In this document: piece by piece, positions 24,739 through 33,044 of the stretch
Layout of the letters: each line of letters opens with the position of its first letter
Numbering within the stretch: the first letter of the stretch is position 1
DNA from: JADLFV01 sp964471555
Lineage (GTDB): Bacteria; Planctomycetota; Phycisphaerae; Phycisphaerales; Phycisphaeraceae
Assembly: GCA_964471555.1 (NCBI GenBank)
Contig: CAYYGM010000004.1
Span: 9,878-73,877 of the forward strand
Direction of reading: 5' to 3'
DNA: 64,000 nt
Made by a program: the position numbers and the translations under genes
The notes under the pieces: generated by a model
The model's database searches: none
What the model was told of the DNA's origin: nothing
What the model saw: the letters and a program-made list of their open reading frames with translations, nothing else

Positions 24739-24766
24739 TTGACCCAGTAAGGATATAGAGTATAAT
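24739..24766 (+). promoter_or_regulatory. Sigma70-type promoter for the PEP-CTERM gene pair
   Basis: TTGACC at 24739-24744 and a perfect TATAAT at 24761-24766 with 16 bases between. Transcription would start near 24773, about 120 bases before the ATG at 24892. The rest of the 354-base fliD/PEP-CTERM gap (24538-24738 and 24767-24877) shows no gene. Confidence 0.8.
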
Positions 24767-24891
24767 TCCCCTACTTGCACGTTCATGGGAGGGGTGGTTC
24801 GTACACATGTGGCCGATCGGCGCGATCGGTTGAATGGGTCTGTTGAATGTCGGCATCGGCCGAAGGTTGTTCGCGCAAAGGGAGAAACACC

Positions 24892-25494
24892 ATGATGACT
24901 TCTGGGGTTCGTTGGTTGATCGCGTTGGCGCTGGTGCTGGGCTGTCAGGTTTCAGCGCTGGCGGGCACGGTGTGGCAGGTGGATTTTGTGTTGACGGTGG
25001 AGCAGCAACTGACGCCGACCGACCAATGGCCGCCGTCGCAACCCTATCTGCAGCCACAGGTGGGCGATCAGTATTTCGGCAGTCTGACCTTCTGCGACGA
25101 AGAACTGACCGGCATCGGCAAAGAGGGACTGGCTCTGGAGGAAGGGCGAAGTGGCTTGCCATCGGCCTACCAATTCGGACTGCTGGATGTGACCTTGGAC
25201 TACTACGACCAGCACTGCACGCAGAGAGATGCTCAGCAATATCCCTGGGATCCGATCGCGAGTTTCGAGGACGGCTTGTTTTCCAATCTGTATTTTTATG
25301 TGAACGCCCATATCGGCAACGTCTGGATATACGATGATCATTTCCAGGTCGATCTGGTCACCTACGGCTGGACGATCGCCAATGGTTCTGTGGCCTACGG
25401 CAAACCAATGGCGGTGCCGGCTCCGGCTGCGGCGGGCGCGGGCATGCTGCTGTTGAGCGTGCTGGGCCTGAAGCGGCGACGCCGGGCGGCGTGA
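24892..25494 (+). CDS. PEP-CTERM-like sorted secreted protein (paralogue 1)
   Basis: 200 residues from the ATG at 24892, with an AAAGGGAG ribosome binding site 7 bases upstream. A signal peptide (ALALVLGCQVSALAG) is followed at once by TVWQVDFVLTVEQQ. The C-terminus is a PEP-CTERM-type sorting signal in VPAP form: AVPAPAAAGAGMLLL then SVLGLKRRRRAA, i.e. short Pro motif, hydrophobic helix, Arg cluster. Proteins with this tail are processed by an exosortase at the envelope; none is encoded in this window. The mature domain is unknown, with several acidic and aromatic residues. A paralogue follows 58 bases downstream. Confidence 0.8.
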   Translation: MMTSGVRWLIALALVLGCQVSALAGTVWQVDFVLTVEQQLTPTDQWPPSQPYLQPQVGDQYFGSLTFCDEELTGIGKEGLALEEGRSGLPSAYQFGLLDVTLDYYDQHCTQRDAQQYPWDPIASFEDGLFSNLYFYVNAHIGNVWIYDDHFQVDLVTYGWTIANGSVAYGKPMAVPAPAAAGAGMLLLSVLGLKRRRRAA

Positions 25495-25552
25495 AGCGAG
25501 TCGACTTATCGCAGACAGTTCATCAAAACGAGGATTTTCTGGGAGAAACAAC

Positions 25553-26155
25553 ATGAAGAGCGCGACGCGTTGGTTGCTGTTGCTGGCAGTGGCGTTGACC
25601 TGGCAGGTCGCTGCTGAAGCGTCAACGGTGTGGCAGGTGGATTTCGTTCTGACGGTAGAACAGCAGTATGAGCCGACCGATCCGGTCCCGCCGTTGCCGT
25701 ATGTGCAGCCGACGGTGGGCGAGCAGTTTTTCGGCAGCATCCTGTTCAGTGACGAGGAACTGACCGGCGTCGGCAACGAGGCCCTGTATTCCGCTTGGGG
25801 TCAGTCAGTCATACCGAATGTGGATAAGTTGGGAATCCAAAGCATTTCATTGGGTTACTACAGCGATCAGTTGAATGAAAAAGATGCAGAGCAATATCCT
25901 CTGGACCCAATCATCACGTTCCAGGATGGTGTTTTCCAAGGCCTGTTTTTCAATGCAAACGGCAAGGTGGGTGATATTGCAATCATCAATGGTGCATTCG
26001 ATATCTATCTGGAAATCGCTTCGGGATGGGGACATCTAGCTAGCGGCTCGGTCACCTACGGCACTCCGACAGCCGTGCCGACGCCGGCAGTAGCGGGTGC
26101 GGGTTTGTCACTGCTGACCGTGCTGGGCCTGAAGCGGCGACGCCGGGCTGCGTGA
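25553..26155 (+). CDS. PEP-CTERM-like sorted secreted protein (paralogue 2)
   Basis: 200 residues, the same length as its neighbour and clearly a tandem duplicate: shared segments include STVWQVDFVLTVEQQ/GTVWQVDFVLTVEQQ, FSDEELTGVGNEAL, QYPLDPIITFQDG, and the C-terminal GLKRRRRAA. Signal peptide LLLLAVALTWQVAAEAS; sorting tail AVPTPAVAGAGLSLL then TVLGLKRRRRAA. A GGGAG site lies at 25541-25545 before the ATG at 25553. The middle of the protein has diverged from paralogue 1 and is AT-richer there. Role unknown; probably co-transcribed with paralogue 1. Confidence 0.8.
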   Translation: MKSATRWLLLLAVALTWQVAAEASTVWQVDFVLTVEQQYEPTDPVPPLPYVQPTVGEQFFGSILFSDEELTGVGNEALYSAWGQSVIPNVDKLGIQSISLGYYSDQLNEKDAEQYPLDPIITFQDGVFQGLFFNANGKVGDIAIINGAFDIYLEIASGWGHLASGSVTYGTPTAVPTPAVAGAGLSLLTVLGLKRRRRAA

Positions 26156-26173
26156 GGGGAACAAGACAAGACA

Positions 26174-26272
26174 GCAACCGCGGATGAACGCAGGTGAACG
26201 CGGATGAAAGTCATGGGAACGAAAAACCCATTTGTCTTCATCTGCGTCTTATCTGCGTTTATCTGCGGTTGC
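26174..26272. repeat. Palindromic repeat, CCGCGGATGAACGC word family
   Basis: Left arm 26174-26209 iterates aaccgcggatgaacgc and aggtgaacgcggatgaa. Right arm 26236-26272 is the complement, cttcatctgcgtcttatc and tgcgtttatctgcggttgc. It separates convergent PEP-CTERM paralogue 2 and gatB. Confidence 0.88.
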
Positions 26273-26285
26273 TATTTCTTCCGCG

Positions 26286-27809
26286 TTATCCGCGCAGCTT
26301 CTGGATGATCAACTCGCGCACCAGCTTGGGATTGGCTGAGCCCTGGCTGAGCTTCATCACCTGGCCCATGATCGAGCCGACGGCTTTGTCCTTGCCGTCG
26401 CGGATGTCATTGATGGCTTTTTCATTCCGGGGGTCGGCCAGGGCCTGATCGATGAAGCCTTCCAAAGCGCCGGTGTCGGAAACCTGCAGCAAACCAAGTT
26501 GCTCGGCCAAACTGCCAGGGTCGGCAGAGCTGTTCCGGGGGTCGCAGCACGCGCTGAGCAGGGCGTCCACGGCGTTGGAGGCGATCTTGTCGTCGGCCAG
26601 CAGTTGCAGCACGCCGGCCAGTTGCGCGGCGCTGACGCCCAGTTCGTGGGCCAGCTTGCCCCGCTCGTTGGCCAGCTTCTGCACGTTGTTGCTCATCACC
26701 GCGGCCGCCTTCTTGGCGTCGGAGCCGGAGGACAAGACATCCTCGAAGAAGGTGCACACGGCCGGCTCGTCGATTAACGCATCGGCCTGCGCTTCGGGCA
26801 GGCCAAGCTGCGCCACGTAGCGATGACGCCGAGCCAGGGGCAGTTCGCCGATGCTGGCTGCGATCGAGTCGCGCCAGGAGTCGTCGACCACCACGGGCAC
26901 CAGGTCCGGGTCGGGGAAGTAGCGATATTCATCCGCATCTTCCTTGGCCCGCTGCAGGGTGGTGACCATGCGGGCGTCGTCCCAGCCGCGGGTGGTCTTG
27001 GCCCGTTCGCCCATGACTTTGCCCGTTTCCTGCCACTCTTCGACCTGGCGCTGATGCTCGTAAGTCACCGCGCCGTGCACTGCTTTGAAGCTGTTGAGGT
27101 TTTTGATTTCGACGATGGGGGTTTTGTAGGTCTGGCCGTTGGCTTCAATGATGACGTTGATGTTGGGCTCGAAACGGATGTGGCCTTTCTGCATGATGCC
27201 CTGCGTCACGCCCAGGTGCCGGCAGATGTCGCGCAGGGTGCGGGCGAAGGCGACGCACTCGTCGGCGCTACTCATGTCGGGATAGGTGACGATCTCCAGC
27301 AGCGGGGTGCCGGCCCGGTTGAGGTCCACGATGGAGTGATCGATGGGGATGCCGCCGGGCGCTTCGTGCAGCAGTTTGCCGGCATCTTCCTCCAGGTGGG
27401 CGCGGATGATGCGGATGGTCTTGGTAGCTTGGCCGTCGGGCAGCGGAATCTCGATTGCCCCTTCCTCGCACAGCGGCTGATCGTACTGGCTGATCTGGTA
27501 GTTCTTGGGCAGGTCGGGGTAGTAGTAGCTTTTGCGGTCCCACTTGGTGAAGCCGGCAATCTTGCAGCCCAGGGCCAGGCCAACCTTGATCGACATCTCC
27601 ACCGCCGCCCGGTTCATCACCGGCAGCACCCCCGGCAGGCCCAGCACGACCGGGTCGGTGAGCGTGTTGGGATCAGCGGCATCGAAATCCGGATGGGCGA
27701 CGTTGGGGGCGCTGGTCCACATCTTCGAGCGGGTGCACAGCTCGACGTGGACCTCCATACCAACCATGAGTCTGGTGTTGAGGCTTGCCATGGCGGCGAT
27801 TGTAACCAT
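26286..27809 (-). CDS. gatB: Asp-tRNA(Asn)/Glu-tRNA(Gln) amidotransferase subunit B
   Basis: About 507 residues. GatB holds the kinase site that activates misacylated Glu- or Asp-tRNA for transamidation, working with GatA and GatC. The conserved start RLMVGMEVHVELCTRSKMW (compare I-G-L-E-x-H-x-Q-L), ALGCKIAGFTKWDRKSYYYPD, QYDQPLCEEG, EEDAGKLLHE and PIVEIKNLNSFKAV are all present. The C-terminal about 150 residues form the GatB/YqeY helical domain. The ATG at 27809 overlaps the upstream stop (TGATG); a later in-frame ATG at 27791 (MASLNTRL) is an alternative. GatA and GatC are not in the window. Confidence 0.97.
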   Translation of the reverse strand: MVTIAAMASLNTRLMVGMEVHVELCTRSKMWTSAPNVAHPDFDAADPNTLTDPVVLGLPGVLPVMNRAAVEMSIKVGLALGCKIAGFTKWDRKSYYYPDLPKNYQISQYDQPLCEEGAIEIPLPDGQATKTIRIIRAHLEEDAGKLLHEAPGGIPIDHSIVDLNRAGTPLLEIVTYPDMSSADECVAFARTLRDICRHLGVTQGIMQKGHIRFEPNINVIIEANGQTYKTPIVEIKNLNSFKAVHGAVTYEHQRQVEEWQETGKVMGERAKTTRGWDDARMVTTLQRAKEDADEYRYFPDPDLVPVVVDDSWRDSIAASIGELPLARRHRYVAQLGLPEAQADALIDEPAVCTFFEDVLSSGSDAKKAAAVMSNNVQKLANERGKLAHELGVSAAQLAGVLQLLADDKIASNAVDALLSACCDPRNSSADPGSLAEQLGLLQVSDTGALEGFIDQALADPRNEKAINDIRDGKDKAVGSIMGQVMKLSQGSANPKLVRELIIQKLRG

Positions 27810-28987
27810 CACGGCTCGTCAGGGGCAGCGGGGCGGAGCGAGGTGTGCTTTTCCAGCAGGTCGAACAGCTCCTGTGCCGTTTCAGGTCGGCCGTCGATGC
27901 GCAGATTACCCAGCAGCAGCTTGGGTTGGCCGCCGCCCAGGGCGTTGAACAGGTCGTTGTTGGTGCTGATCCAGGCGTCGATATCCGGGTCGGCCAAGGC
28001 TTGTTTCAGGGCGTCCTTGCCCACCAGTTTCTCAGCAAAGCGGCGGGCGGCTTCGACGTTGGAGCCGAAGGGGCTGTCGAAGACCATCTGCTCGTAGTGA
28101 TCGAACAACCACTCGTGCATGGCGGTGAACTGGGGTGGATCAGCCAGCCACACCGCCAGGGCCAGCTTGGCCAGTTCGCAGGCGTGTTTCTGCTCCGGCT
28201 TGGTCCTGGTCACGTGACGGTTGCAGTCGCTGTTGAGCGGCGTGGGGAGCATGATGATCGCCAACTGGTCGCCGTAACGCTGACGGGCCTGGCACATGAA
28301 CTGGTAGAGCAGGCGGCAATGGGGGCAGGTGTAGTCGTAGATCTCGACCAGGATGACGGGGGCATCGGGGCTGCCGAGGATCGGCGCACGGTGGGGGTCC
28401 AGTTGGATGGCATCCTGCAGCAGGCTGACGCGCGTGCCGGGGGCGGGTTGCAGCGTCTGCAGCGCAGCCAGCGCTGCGACAAGAATCACAGCCAATGCGG
28501 CAACCGTCACAGCCGGACGTGGGCCAATGGCTGTGGGGTGCGTTTCCCGCGTGATCGGTGCGTGCAGCCAGATCAGCACCGAAGCAATGGCCGCGCAGAG
28601 GTGAGTGGTCGAGCAATAGTTGCAAATCTGGCCGATGCAAGCGACCTGCAGAAACGTGAACCACACCCCGGCCGCCAGGGCGATGCCGCCGCAGGTCATC
28701 AACGCCAGCCACGCCCCGCGCCGCCGCAATGCGAAAGTGGCTGCGAGCATCAGTGCATACAGTAGCACGGCCGGCAGCGTGGACGGGATCATCAGCACAC
28801 CGGGCACGATCACGATCCTGGACCATGAGGAGCTGAGCACCTGATCGCAGGAGCTGCCCTGGCCGCAGCCGGGCAGGCCGGAGTCGCGCAGGGATTGGAT
28901 CAGTAATACGGTGCTGAACACCAATGCCGCTGCTACCAGCAGGCGGATCAGCCACAGCAACGCGGGTGCGGGCGGACGTGCGGACAT
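27809..28987 (-). CDS. VKOR domain fused to a DsbA-like thioredoxin domain
   Basis: 392 residues. The N-terminal half is a vitamin K epoxide reductase-type membrane domain with four or five hydrophobic segments: loop cysteines Cys41 and Cys47 (GCGQGSSCDQ), a Ser in LSSSWS, and the quinone-side CxxC as CNYC (122-125). A further membrane segment (VAALAVILVAALAAL, about 162-177) leads to a periplasmic thioredoxin-fold domain with active site CPHC (221-224), the same dipeptide as DsbA. Such fusions oxidise substrate proteins and pass electrons to quinone, replacing DsbA-DsbB. The stop overlaps the gatB start. Confidence 0.93.
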   Translation of the reverse strand: MSARPPAPALLWLIRLLVAAALVFSTVLLIQSLRDSGLPGCGQGSSCDQVLSSSWSRIVIVPGVLMIPSTLPAVLLYALMLAATFALRRRGAWLALMTCGGIALAAGVWFTFLQVACIGQICNYCSTTHLCAAIASVLIWLHAPITRETHPTAIGPRPAVTVAALAVILVAALAALQTLQPAPGTRVSLLQDAIQLDPHRAPILGSPDAPVILVEIYDYTCPHCRLLYQFMCQARQRYGDQLAIIMLPTPLNSDCNRHVTRTKPEQKHACELAKLALAVWLADPPQFTAMHEWLFDHYEQMVFDSPFGSNVEAARRFAEKLVGKDALKQALADPDIDAWISTNNDLFNALGGGQPKLLLGNLRIDGRPETAQELFDLLEKHTSLRPAAPDEP

Positions 28988-29018
28988 GCGATCATGTTAA
29001 CGTGAGGACATTCGATTG

Positions 29019-29105
29019 GGACAGGATAACAGGATCCACAGGATCAACAGGATTTGAATGGAGGGTTGTGATCCTGTCCATCCTCTCCATCCTGTTATCC
29101 TGTCA
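29019..29105. repeat. Palindromic repeat, ACAGGATAACAGGAT word family
   Basis: Left arm 29019-29054 iterates ggacaggataacaggat and ccacaggatcaacagg. Right arm 29069-29105 is the complement, tgatcctgtccatcctc and catcctgttatcctgtc. It fills the gap between the MFS gene and the VKOR fusion. Confidence 0.9.
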
Positions 29106-29134
29106 AAACCGATCAACCACGCGGCTTTATTTCA

Positions 29135-30454
29135 TCAATACTGCCGCGGCATCCACTGAGCCTTGTGGATGACTGAGGGCACCAGGCCGAGCGTAACCAC
29201 CAGCAGGATGATGCCGGTGGCGCAGAACAGCAGCACGGCGTCGTAGCGGCTGTAGTTGGCGCCCCACAGTTGCCACTGGGGGCTGACGATGCCCAGCTTG
29301 AGCAGACCAGCGGTCAACATGCCTGACAGCGCCGCACCGATGCGGATGAAGGTCAGGTGCAGACTGGTGGACAGCGACTTGTTTTCAGCCGGGATCAGGC
29401 CCAGCATTTCGGTGGTAGCGGCGATGGAGGCAAAAGCCCAGAGGAAACCGTAGAGGAAGTTGGCCGCCGCCACGGGTGCGAAGGTGGAGCCGATGCCCTG
29501 CGGCAGAAAGCTGCGCATCAGAAACAGGGTGAGCACGATGGCGTATCCGATGTGGGCGATCAGAAACACCGGCCGCGTCCCCAAGCGATCGACCGTGCGT
29601 CCCCCGGCCGCGAATCCCAGCACCGCGCCCACCATGTAGAGACTGCCTAACCACATGACCAGGTCGTCGCCGTAGTTCAGTTGCTTTTTCTCGATCAAGC
29701 CGAAGAGGATGGGCACGCTGGCCGTGGCCAGGGTCAGCAGGAACATGTAGGCGCAGAAGGACATGAAGCCTTCGGTGCGAAACACGTGCATCATGGTCGG
29801 GCCCAATGCGATCGGCTTGGGATCGGCCGGCTCCAGCTCCGGGATGCGCAGGTAGAAGATCAACTGGATGATCTGGCTGATCGTCAGCAATGCCAGCAAT
29901 CCGCCGAACACCGGCAGCGGGGTCTGTTGACTCAGATACAAGGCGCAGGCGGCGGTGAAGAAGATGTTCAAGGTCTGCCACGACACGCGCATGCGGGCGA
30001 AGAAGCGGCCGCGCATCGACTCGGGCACCACCGGGCTGAGAATGGCGAACCAGCTCGAACCCGTGGTGGTCGTGCCCAGCGTGTACAGCACGAGGCTGGC
30101 GGCCAGCAACACTTCCGAGGATTTGCCGAGCAGCACGATCACCGTCAGGATGGCGTAGCCGACGATGCTCATCACGATGCCCACGATGCCGAACAGCTTC
30201 TTGCCGTGGCGGTCGGCCAACAGGGCCAGCGGCACCGCCAGCACCGCGCCACTGATCGACGGCAGCGACAGATAGATCACGACCCGCTCGCTGCTGCAGC
30301 CCAGTGACGTGAGCAGCAGGAGCATCAGCCCGTTGGTGAAGGCCACGATGGCCACCGAAGAGAAGCAGGCGTTGAACACGGCATTGCGCATGCCGCGACG
30401 CTGCACGGGCGTCGGCTCGAGCACGGATGGATCAGCCTGGATGGTTTCGTTCAA
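29135..30454 (-). CDS. Major facilitator superfamily transporter
   Basis: 439 residues with about twelve hydrophobic segments (e.g. AIVAFTNGLMLLLLTSLG, YAILTVIVLLG, SVPILFGLI, AGLLKLGIV). The loop between segments 2 and 3 reads LLADRHGKKLFG, the MFS G-x-x-x-D-R-x-G-R-K motif A. The start is probably a TTG at 30454 that overlaps the queC stop (TTGA); an ATG at 30391 (MRNAVFNACF) is an alternative that still keeps the first membrane segment. Substrate unknown; linkage to queC could hint at a queuosine precursor or nucleobase, but this is speculation. Confidence 0.88.
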   Translation of the reverse strand: MNETIQADPSVLEPTPVQRRGMRNAVFNACFSSVAIVAFTNGLMLLLLTSLGCSSERVVIYLSLPSISGAVLAVPLALLADRHGKKLFGIVGIVMSIVGYAILTVIVLLGKSSEVLLAASLVLYTLGTTTTGSSWFAILSPVVPESMRGRFFARMRVSWQTLNIFFTAACALYLSQQTPLPVFGGLLALLTISQIIQLIFYLRIPELEPADPKPIALGPTMMHVFRTEGFMSFCAYMFLLTLATASVPILFGLIEKKQLNYGDDLVMWLGSLYMVGAVLGFAAGGRTVDRLGTRPVFLIAHIGYAIVLTLFLMRSFLPQGIGSTFAPVAAANFLYGFLWAFASIAATTEMLGLIPAENKSLSTSLHLTFIRIGAALSGMLTAGLLKLGIVSPQWQLWGANYSRYDAVLLFCATGIILLVVTLGLVPSVIHKAQWMPRQY

Positions 30455-31152
30455 CGCTCAGACCCCGCCACTGCCGGATCGGTCAGGCCCAACTGCTCGA
30501 ACGCGCGCCGGCGAAGCAGGCAACTATCGCATCGTCCGCACCCACGACCCCCGGAAGCTGGATCGGGATCATAGCAACTGTGGGTCAAGGCGTAATCCAC
30601 GCCCAGTTCCAGGCCGCGCTGGATGATCTGTACCTTGGACAGATCGATCAGCGGGGCGTGAATGGTGAGCTTGCGGCCGGTTTCGACGGCAGCGCGGGTG
30701 GCGAGGTTGGCCATGTTCTGGAAGGCCTCGATGTACTGCGGGCGACAGTCGGGATAGCCGCTGTAGTCCAATGCGTTGACGCCGATGAATACGTCGGCCG
30801 CGTCAATGACTTCGGCGAAGGCCAGCGCGTAGGAGAGAAAAATCGTGTTGCGGGCCGGTACGTAGGTGATAGGGATGCCGTGGGACATGGCAGATGGATC
30901 GCGATCCTTGGGCACGGCAATGTCGTCGGTCAGCGCGCTGTGGCCGAAGGCTCGCAGGTCCAGCTTGACGAAGCGATGCTCGACGACGCCCAGTTGTGCT
31001 GCGACGCGGCGGGCGGCTTGCAGTTCGATGCTGTGCCGCTGGCCGTAGTCGAAGCTGAGGGCGTGACAGGCGAAGCCTTCGTGTCGGGCGATGGCCAGCG
31101 TGGTGGCCGAGTCGAGGCCGCCGGACAGGAGGATGACAGCGGGAGGGAGCAT
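30451..31152 (-). CDS. queC: 7-cyano-7-deazaguanine synthase
   Basis: 233 residues. QueC converts 7-carboxy-7-deazaguanine to preQ0 with ATP and ammonia, in the pathway to queuosine. The PP-loop motif is VILLSGGLDSATT; SFDYGQRH, YVPARNTIFLSYAL and FIGVNALDYSGYPDCRPQYI are conserved; the zinc site near the C-terminus has four Cys in SCYDP, GCGRCDSCLLR. The ATG at 31152 lies at the edge of a palindromic repeat, which therefore forms its 5' leader. No other que gene is in the window. Confidence 0.97.
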   Translation of the reverse strand: MLPPAVILLSGGLDSATTLAIARHEGFACHALSFDYGQRHSIELQAARRVAAQLGVVEHRFVKLDLRAFGHSALTDDIAVPKDRDPSAMSHGIPITYVPARNTIFLSYALAFAEVIDAADVFIGVNALDYSGYPDCRPQYIEAFQNMANLATRAAVETGRKLTIHAPLIDLSKVQIIQRGLELGVDYALTHSCYDPDPASGGRGCGRCDSCLLRRRAFEQLGLTDPAVAGSER

Positions 31153-31232
31153 GGATGATCTATGATGGATGACGGATGGATAACCTCTTGCAAACCATCC
31201 ATCATAGATTATCCATCATCCATCATCCATCA
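31152..31232. repeat. Palindromic repeat, ATGGATGATCTATGATGG word family
   Basis: Left arm 31152-31183 iterates tggatgatctatgatgg and atgacggatggataa. Right arm 31195-31232 is the complement, accatccatcatagatt and atccatcatccatcat. The left arm touches the queC start codon and the right arm contains the stop codon of the RDD gene (TGA at 31223-31225), so both genes end or begin in repeat DNA. Confidence 0.88.
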
Positions 31233-32899
31233 GACATCTTTTTCTTCATCACCACCACGGTCTTGGCTGCCAGATCGCCCAGGCGCTCGCGGGTCGGTGA
31301 CAACACCGGCAGCACCAGCAGCCAGGGCGTGATCAGGTCGAAGGCCTTGAGCAGATTGCGCAGCAGCAGTTGCCCCGTGTTGGGGCGTGAGCCATCGCGG
31401 CGAGCGACGCGCAGACCCATGATGCGCTTGCCCAGCGTGGTGGCGGTCAGCAGTTCACTCACCGTCACGTGGAATAGAAACAGCACCATGACCGAGACCG
31501 CGGGCAGGATGTGGGCCGGGTCGGTCTGCACGCCGGGCCAGCGTTGGCGCAGTTGGGCCGGGTCCATGTCGAAGTACGCCATCACCACGACGGCCGGCAG
31601 GCCGATGTCGATCAATCCCGCCAGGGCCCGCCGCCACAATTCAGCCACCTGCGTCTGCTCGTCCAGCTTGATCTGCGCCCCCTGCGGCTCGCGCTGCCAC
31701 AGCACCAGCAGCAACAGCAGCGACATCACCACCACAGCCACGGTCACCGTCTGCATGGTGCGTCCGCGGGCAGCCTGCTGATCGGGCGTGAGCGGCGTCG
31801 GTTCACGAACGACCTGCCCGTTCAGGTCCATCATGGACCAGCGCAGCGGCGGCTTGGCATCGACCAGGCTGTTATCCAGCAGCACCGCCAGGTCGCCCAC
31901 CGAAAGCAATGCCCAATCCACGCCGGCCGCGATGTCGGTCCACTGCCCGATGCGTATCACGTTGCCCCGGCGCAGGATCGACAGCTCGATGGTCGCCTTG
32001 TCACCCTGCTGAGCCAGGGCCAGTTGCCCATCGACCACCGCCACTTCCCATCGCCGCGAGTTGCGCAGTTCGTAGTCGCTGCGTTGCCAGCCGTCCTTGT
32101 CGTTCCAGATGTAAACCACCAGCGTGCGCCGCGGCGCTTCTTCGCCGGTCTGGGCCAGCAGCAGCGGGCGATCGGAGCGGCCGGGATCGACCAGCAGTGC
32201 GCTGCGCGGTGCGTTGGTCGGCCAGTCCTGCGGCATCGCGACAGCTTCCCAGCCGCGCGAGGTCATGCGCAGCAGACGATCCGCCACCGTCGTGCCGTCG
32301 TCGGGAACGGGCGTCTTGACTTCGTCGGGCTTGGCCTCCGGCGTCTGCGGCGTCGCATCTTCCATCACCAGTCCGGGCGGCAGATCGATCGACAGGTTGC
32401 GCTCGATCTGCTGCGGCGTCGGCTCCACAGGCTCGGCTGGTTGCGGCTGCGCGTCGGCGCGCGGCTGGTCGAGGGCGTCGAGAGCCTGCTGCGTGGCGAC
32501 GCTGACCAGCGCCCACGGTCCGGCGGAGTCGGCTGCCAGTGCCCGCAATCGGGTGTCGGGCGGCAGACTGCGACCGATGCCCACGCTGTAGAGCCACGGA
32601 CTGGGCGGCTCACCGGTCACCGCCCGCAGCACCTGCACGCTGTTGTCGCGATAGACCAGCCAGAGCTTGTTGTAGTCAGCCGCGAGTCCCGAACCGCTGA
32701 GTTTGCCGCGCAACTCCTTGGCTTTGCTGAGAATGTTGGAAGCGTCATCAATGTCACGGTGCCAGATGACCACCGGCGAGCCTTCCTTGGGCGCCACGGC
32801 AACCCACAGGTGACGACCGTTGGCCGAGGCGGTGATCGTCTGGGCCACGGCGGCGGGACCGGTGAGCAACAGCAGGCAGGCGAGAACTGCTCTGAACAT
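31223..32899 (-). CDS. RDD-family membrane protein with long exported N-terminal region
   Basis: 558 residues. Residues 1-19 are a signal peptide (AVLACLLLLTGPAAVAQ). Residues about 20-370 are a predicted periplasmic part with repeated W-rich strands (NGRHLWVAVAPKEGS, DYNKLWLVYRDNSVQVL, VVYIWNDKDGWQRSDYEL) that suggest a beta-propeller-like fold, interrupted by a Pro/Gln-rich linker. A membrane segment (TVAVVVMSLLLLLVLW) leads to the RDD domain: ELWRRALAGLIDIGLPAVVV with the Arg and Asp pair, and TLGKRIMGLRVARRDG with the G-K-x-x-x-G-L-R motif. The domain combination is not one I can assign a role to. Confidence 0.82.
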   Translation of the reverse strand: MFRAVLACLLLLTGPAAVAQTITASANGRHLWVAVAPKEGSPVVIWHRDIDDASNILSKAKELRGKLSGSGLAADYNKLWLVYRDNSVQVLRAVTGEPPSPWLYSVGIGRSLPPDTRLRALAADSAGPWALVSVATQQALDALDQPRADAQPQPAEPVEPTPQQIERNLSIDLPPGLVMEDATPQTPEAKPDEVKTPVPDDGTTVADRLLRMTSRGWEAVAMPQDWPTNAPRSALLVDPGRSDRPLLLAQTGEEAPRRTLVVYIWNDKDGWQRSDYELRNSRRWEVAVVDGQLALAQQGDKATIELSILRRGNVIRIGQWTDIAAGVDWALLSVGDLAVLLDNSLVDAKPPLRWSMMDLNGQVVREPTPLTPDQQAARGRTMQTVTVAVVVMSLLLLLVLWQREPQGAQIKLDEQTQVAELWRRALAGLIDIGLPAVVVMAYFDMDPAQLRQRWPGVQTDPAHILPAVSVMVLFLFHVTVSELLTATTLGKRIMGLRVARRDGSRPNTGQLLLRNLLKAFDLITPWLLVLPVLSPTRERLGDLAAKTVVVMKKKMSDG

Positions 32900-33044
32900 G
32901 ACGGCAGGTTATCAGGATTTGGCTGTTTGGTGGTTCTGTGGCTGAAAGCGTGGGTTGAGGCCCGGCGAGACGTAGCTCGCCGGCTATGGGCGGGTTGCAA
33001 CTTCGGGCGACCGTTGGGACATCAATTGAATATACTTGCATCCC

